Assembly (NCBI GenBank): GCA_030611815.1 | Contig: JAUWPC010000128.1 | Location: 1-9,223, forward strand | DNA: 9,223 nt | From: Desulfobacteraceae bacterium | GTDB taxonomy: Bacteria > Desulfobacterota > DSM-4660 > Desulfatiglandales > Desulfatiglandaceae | Reading direction: 5' to 3' | In this document: positions 6,636 to 9,223 of the stretch, piece by piece | How the letters are laid out: every line of letters starts with the position of its first letter | Numbering within the stretch: position 1 is the first letter of the stretch | The notes under the pieces: generated by a model | Told to the model about the DNA's origin: nothing | The model's database searches: none | The model's input: only the letters and a program-made list of their open reading frames with translations | Program-made: the position numbers and the translations under genes

Positions 6636-7289
6636 CTACAATCCCAGGTCTTTGTTGATCAGGACCACCTTGATCCTTCCCTTGGGGAATGATTTCTGGG
6701 TAATGGTCCAGGAGTTGCAGATCCGGTCCGGGCTCTTGCACTCCTCACAACAGGAGGTCTTTACACATGGGGTTTTCTTATTTAGACGCATGGCGTTTGT
6801 GGGGGCAACATAGTCCTTGATGCGCACCATTGCCGCCTCTAAATCGGGAACGATCTTGTTTTTACCCACTAAGATAACAACATGTTTCGGACCAAAGGTA
6901 ATCCCTGCGACGCGGTTCCCAAACATATCAAGGTTAACCAGTTCGCCCGTTTCGGTCACCGCATTGGTCCCGGTGATGAAGAGATCGACAAGGAGTGACT
7001 GCCTGCGCAGCTCCAAGGCATCTTCAGGGGATAGATTCTTATTGAAGGTGTCTAAGACTTCCAGATTCGGCATATCCTTGACAGCGTCATAAAGCCCTGT
7101 GGCTACGAACGTCATGGAGCCGCCCCATGAGACGGTCTTGGCGCCTGTCTTGGGGAGGATCTTCTCCAACACCAGATGGCCCGCGTCAACTGCATTATCT
7201 GCCATAAAGACCTCAAAATTGTTCCCCTCCAATGCCTCTTTGAGGTCCGTCAGACGTAACTTCCAGTAATTTTCGATAGGGTTTTCCAT
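6636..7289 (-). CDS. Stand-alone LUD-domain (DUF162) lactate-utilization-type protein
   Basis: The protein is 217 residues, about the size of a single LUD domain. The fold is related to LutC/LldG, a subunit of the LutABC L-lactate oxidation complex, but the function of stand-alone versions is not settled. Visible signatures are SWGGSMTF (54-61), LFITGTNAVTETGELVNLDM (103-122), GNRVAGITFGPKHVVILVG (124-142), and a C-terminal cysteine cluster CVKTSCCEECKSPDRIC (C175, C180, C181, C184, C191) that could bind a metal or iron-sulfur centre. The ATG at 7289 is chosen because AAGGAGG ends 5 bases upstream and the domain begins there. The open frame extends to 7433 but runs through repeat DNA. It lies between the acyl-CoA dehydrogenase and the transporter, on the same strand. 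With a LarA-like gene in the same cluster, a role in 2-hydroxyacid metabolism is a reasonable inference. No LutA or LutB partner is visible. Confidence 0.88.
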   Translation of the reverse strand: MENPIENYWKLRLTDLKEALEGNNFEVFMADNAVDAGHLVLEKILPKTGAKTVSWGGSMTFVATGLYDAVKDMPNLEVLDTFNKNLSPEDALELRRQSLLVDLFITGTNAVTETGELVNLDMFGNRVAGITFGPKHVVILVGKNKIVPDLEAAMVRIKDYVAPTNAMRLNKKTPCVKTSCCEECKSPDRICNSWTITQKSFPKGRIKVVLINKDLGL

Positions 7290-7294
7290 TTCTT

Positions 7295-7301
7295 CCTCCT
7301 T
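7295..7301 (-). promoter_or_regulatory. Ribosome binding site fixing the LUD gene start at 7289
   Basis: A perfect AAGGAGG on the minus strand lies 5 bases before the ATG at 7289. It argues against the upstream in-frame ATGs at 7304 and 7433; the latter would translate the CGCAAAG repeat. Confidence 0.8.
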
Positions 7302-7344
7302 CATTTCCAATAATTCCCGATAAATCGGAACCAAAAAGGTCTCT

Positions 7345-7368
7345 CGCAAAGACGCAAAGCTCGCAAAG
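7345..7368. repeat. Three CGCAAAG words upstream of the LUD gene
   Basis: CGCAAAG occurs at 7345-7351, 7353-7359 and 7362-7368, with 1- and 2-base spacers. It lies in the untranslated region before the LUD gene and resembles other word-iteration repeats in this window. The reading frame through it would give FASFASLRE-type peptide on the minus strand, which is not a credible part of the protein. Confidence 0.6.
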
Positions 7369-7424
7369 AAAAACAATGAAAAATTTATTGTGCTTTTCGC
7401 AAAAGATCTAATTGGTAACTGTCT

Positions 7425-7522
7425 AATTCCCAATACCCAATCATCCCCGCCCTAAATCTGGTCAAGGCGGGATTTCCGCTTCGCTACAACAATCGCCAAT
7501 CATCAATCAACAATCATCAATC
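7425..7522. repeat. Heptamer arrays AATNNNC interrupted by a GC-rich hairpin segment
   Basis: Three 7-base words (AATTCCC, AATACCC, AATCATC) run in register at 7425-7445. After a 45-base interruption the array resumes as AATCGCC, AATCATC, AATCAAC, AATCATC (7491-7518) and a partial AATC, ending at 7522, one base before the acyl-CoA dehydrogenase stop codon. The interruption (7446-7490) contains CCCGCC (7446-7451) and its reverse complement GGCGGG (7466-7471). The layout suggests a small palindromic element inserted in an older heptamer array. Heptameric STRR repeats of cyanobacteria are a known analogue. No terminator U-run is seen. Confidence 0.75.
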
Positions 7523-7523
7523 C

Positions 7524-8666
7524 TTAAAGTCCCATAAACTTGGCGGCAATCCCCTTCATAATCTCGCTGGTCCCGGCAAAAATAGACAAAACCCTTGTAT
7601 CCCTCCAGGCCCGGGCAATCGGATATTCCTCGCAATACCCGTAGCCCCCGTGGAGCTGCACACACTGGTCGGCAACACGCATGGCCATCTCAGAGGTCCA
7701 GTACTTGGCCATGGATACGTTCACCACAACATTTGCCCCCTCCATATGATCGACGATCAGCTTATCGACAAATGTCCGGCCTAACCTGACCTCGGTAGCC
7801 ATCTCAACGATCTTGAACTGGGTATTCTGAAATTTCGAAATGGGGCGACCAAAGGCGCTCCTCTCCTTGCAATACTCGATGGTCATCTCTAACATACGTT
7901 CTGCAGCGACCACCCCGATAATGCAACACATAAGCCGCTCCTGCTGGAGGTTTTCCATCAGCATCATGAAGCCTGATCCCTTCTGCCCAAGGCGGTTGCC
8001 CTTGGGGACGCGGCAGTCGCTGAAGTAGAGCTCGGCCGTGTCCTGGCTGTGCCACCCCACCTTTTTTATCTTCTTCCCCTTTTCAAAACCCGGTGTGCCC
8101 TCATCCACTACATACAGATCAATGGCCTGGTAATCGTTTTCCACTGAAGGATCTCTAACAGCCAAGACAAGAAGTCCGCAGTTAATCCCGTTACTGATAA
8201 AGGTCTTCTGGCCATTGATAACCACGTCATCTCCATCCTCCACGGCAGTGGTCCGAATGGCGGCCAGGTCACTCCCTGTGTTGGGTTCTGTCATGGCCAA
8301 GGCCGTGATCAGCTCCCCGGAAATACATCCGGGAAGGTATTTTCTCTTCAGTTCTTCGGAGCCGAAAGAGGTGATATATGGGACAATAATATCGCTGTGC
8401 AACGGCGCGGCCAATCCGGTATTCCCTGTCTTTCCAAGCTCCTCGGTCAGTATGACCGAATAGAGAAAATCAGCACCAAGGCCACCATATTCCTCTGCCA
8501 CGTCCATGCAGAGGAAACCCTGTTCTCCCATTTTTAGCCACACGCTTTTCGGCACTATGCCGGCCTCCTCCCACTCGTCTGCATAGGGGATTACTTCTTT
8601 TGAAAAGAATCTCCTTACCGCTTCTCTAAAGATCCTGTGTTCCTCAGTGTATTCAATGATTTCCAT
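7524..8666 (-). CDS. Acyl-CoA dehydrogenase, long-chain (LCAD)-like active site
   Basis: This 380-residue FAD flavoprotein should oxidise an acyl-CoA to the trans-2-enoyl-CoA and pass electrons to electron-transfer flavoprotein in the cytosol. Both family signatures are present: AMTEPNTGSDLAA (124-136) and QLHGGYGYCEEYPIARAWRD (337-356). The usual medium/short-chain catalytic glutamate position (YEGTS) is alanine here (A364 in SIFAGTSEIMK). Instead E243 in LQQERLMCC aligns with the relocated catalytic glutamate of LCAD and isovaleryl-CoA dehydrogenase, so the enzyme should be active. The ATG at 8666 has AAGGAGGAG about 10-13 bases upstream. It is the first of the leftward genes; its 5' region holds a large octamer inverted repeat. 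The substrate is open: a branched or longer acyl-CoA is suggested by the active-site type and by the Liv-type transporter alongside. Confidence 0.93.
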   Translation of the reverse strand: MEIIEYTEEHRIFREAVRRFFSKEVIPYADEWEEAGIVPKSVWLKMGEQGFLCMDVAEEYGGLGADFLYSVILTEELGKTGNTGLAAPLHSDIIVPYITSFGSEELKRKYLPGCISGELITALAMTEPNTGSDLAAIRTTAVEDGDDVVINGQKTFISNGINCGLLVLAVRDPSVENDYQAIDLYVVDEGTPGFEKGKKIKKVGWHSQDTAELYFSDCRVPKGNRLGQKGSGFMMLMENLQQERLMCCIIGVVAAERMLEMTIEYCKERSAFGRPISKFQNTQFKIVEMATEVRLGRTFVDKLIVDHMEGANVVVNVSMAKYWTSEMAMRVADQCVQLHGGYGYCEEYPIARAWRDTRVLSIFAGTSEIMKGIAAKFMGL

Positions 8667-8719
8667 CGGTTATATATCTCCTCCTTGTTCTGAGGTTCAA
8701 AGTTTCCCGCTGTTTTCTT

Positions 8720-8795
8720 GCCACAGAGGCTCAGAGGCACAGAGGGAACCCTTTGCCTTAAAATGTTCTCCTCTGTGTCTCTGAGTCTCCGTGGC
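8720..8795. repeat. About 30-bp inverted repeat built from CACAGAGG octamers
   Basis: The left arm (8720-8749) contains three octamers in register: CACAGAGG, CTCAGAGG, CACAGAGG (8722-8745). The right arm (8765-8795) is its reverse complement with three substitutions and one extra base, also as three octamers (8770-8793). The loop is 15 bases. In plus-strand RNA two of the three differences become G-U pairs, so pairing is best on that strand. It lies between the acyl-CoA dehydrogenase start and the divergent Rieske gene. This looks like a repeat family I have seen in environmental genomes, which gives spurious TETQRHRGE-like ORFs; such an ORF passes through here. Confidence 0.85.
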
Positions 8796-8798
8796 TAT

Positions 8799-8930
8799 TT
8801 TTTTAACTGCACAGGTCGAAATCTTTTTTCTCCATTGAGCACCATAATATAATTGCCGGATTTGCGCAACGGATCTTTCCTTCAGCATCTCGGACATAGA
8901 GAATGGTTGATTTCTTCCCTTTTTTTTCAT
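8799..8930 (-). other. Non-repeat part of the divergent gap; possible short gene remnant
   Basis: This is the only non-repetitive stretch of the 372-bp gap between the two divergent genes. An ATG at 8930 opens 44 codons of plausible peptide (MKKKGRNQPF at the start, VAQIRQLYYGAQWRKK further on), after which the frame enters the octamer repeat and stops at 8697-8699. There is no convincing ribosome site, and I recognise no family. It may be the start of a decayed gene cut by the repeat, or chance. A TTGATT/TAACTT pair with a 17-base spacer (8907-8935) on the plus strand is a very weak promoter candidate for the Rieske gene. Confidence 0.2.
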
Positions 8931-8952
8931 AACTTCACAGGGGACAGTGACT

Positions 8953-9029
8953 AAGGCGTAAGGCGCCGGGCACAAGGCGCAAGGAACGTAACAAGTATCC
9001 AGTATCCAGTAACAAGTATCCAGTATCCT
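8953..9029. repeat. Eleven-unit heptamer array in one unbroken register
   Basis: Seventy-seven bases divide exactly into eleven 7-base words. The first five are AAGGCGN-like (AAGGCGT, AAGGCGC, CGGGCAC, AAGGCGC, AAGGAAC). The last six form a 21-base unit (GTAACAA, GTATCCA, GTATCCA) present twice, the second copy ending in T. Two different word families therefore share one 7-base frame. The array ends 9 bases before the Rieske start codon and fills the place where its promoter or leader would be expected. Confidence 0.85.
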
Positions 9030-9038
9030 GAGAAACAA

Positions 9039-9223
9039 ATGGAAAGAAGAGGATTTATCAAAAAGGGTCTTTCGTGGGCCGTTTATACATTAGGCGCGGC
9101 CGCCCTGGCCTATCCCGTCTTCTCATTCATACGCTTTAGAAAGATCAGTAAAAAGACCGTTGTCTTTCATCCTGATGAGCAGCTCGCTGCCGCGAATTTC
9201 AAAGAGGGGGTATTCCTGATCAA
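9039..9223 (+). CDS. Rieske iron-sulfur protein, N-terminal fragment (runs off window)
   Basis: Only the first 61 codons are inside the window. The peptide starts MERRGFIKKGLSWAVYT, with a twin-arginine motif (RRGFIK) followed by a hydrophobic stretch (LGAAALAYPVFSFI). It then continues with TVVFHPDEQ and NFKEGVFLI, typical of the region before the Rieske domain in bc1/b6f-type iron-sulfur subunits. Such proteins are Tat-exported, stay anchored by the uncleaved signal, and pass electrons from quinol to cytochrome c1 or equivalent. The cluster-binding CTHLGC and CPCHGS motifs would lie beyond the edge, so the call rests on the N-terminus alone. It is divergent from the other genes, so probably a separate unit. 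The ribosome site is weak (GAGAAA). Confidence 0.75.
   Translation, partial: MERRGFIKKGLSWAVYTLGAAALAYPVFSFIRFRKISKKTVVFHPDEQLAAANFKEGVFLI

Noticed and set aside
6625..6637. AGGGCCTGGCCCT palindrome at the LUD stop codon as a terminator
   Set aside because: A one-base loop cannot form a stable hairpin, and no U-run follows on the minus strand.
7290..7433. 48-residue N-terminal extension of the LUD protein
   Set aside because: It translates the CGCAAAG repeat and lies upstream of a perfect AAGGAGG placed for the ATG at 7289.
7425..7522. CRISPR array
   Set aside because: The repeated units are 7 bases with no longer repeat or unique spacers of constant length, and no cas gene is present.
8833..8872. 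TTGCGC with an AT-rich TATATTAT stretch as the dehydrogenase promoter
   Set aside because: The spacer to any TATAAT-like hexamer is only 12-14 bases, too short for sigma70.
8697..9038. 113-codon minus-strand ORF through the divergent gap
   Set aside because: Its first third translates the heptamer array (LDTCYWILDTCY-type peptide) and its last third the octamer repeat (TETQRHRGE-type peptide). It also starts at the edge of the Rieske gene. Only the middle is non-repetitive, and that is listed separately at low confidence.

Overview
The window looks like a piece of an anaerobic, deltaproteobacterial (Desulfobacterota-like) genome. This is inferred from the gene set (LivKHMGF-type uptake system, stand-alone LUD protein, LarA-like protein, long-chain-type acyl-CoA dehydrogenase, Rieske protein), the mid-range base composition, and gaps filled with iterated short-word repeats of a kind I associate with that group. 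No taxonomic marker gene is present, so this is an impression and not a proof.

Eight genes read leftwards on the minus strand, in transcription order: an acyl-CoA dehydrogenase (8666-7524), a LUD-domain protein (7289-6636), a periplasmic binding protein (6377-5133), two permeases LivH (4883-3987) and LivM (3973-3011), two ATPases LivG (3010-2276) and LivF (2273-1575), and a LarA-family protein (1420-122). HMGF is tightly packed: 13 bp between H and M, M and G abutting, 2 bp between G and F. All the other junctions are gaps of about 150-250 bp. At the right edge a divergent plus-strand gene begins (9039 onward), the N-terminus of a Rieske iron-sulfur protein that runs off the window.

The transporter is a complete hydrophobic amino acid uptake (HAAT/Liv) ABC system. 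Flanking it with a LUD protein and a LarA-like 2-hydroxyacid racemase or epimerase, both families tied to lactate and other 2-hydroxyacids, plus an acyl-CoA dehydrogenase, suggests one pathway. It would import a carboxylate (amino, hydroxy or branched acid), adjust its stereochemistry, and oxidise it through a CoA thioester. The substrate cannot be read from sequence.

The noncoding gaps are the most unusual part. Nearly every one holds a different array of 6-, 7- or 8-base words, several arranged as large inverted repeats: hexamers at 1467-1533, octamers at 4945-4983, heptamers at 7425-7522, inverted octamers at 8720-8795, and an 11-unit heptamer array at 8953-9029. These lie between functional modules and never inside HMGF. 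The other odd point is the LivF P-loop, where the glycine before the catalytic lysine is alanine. I saw no tRNA, rRNA, CRISPR array or transposase.
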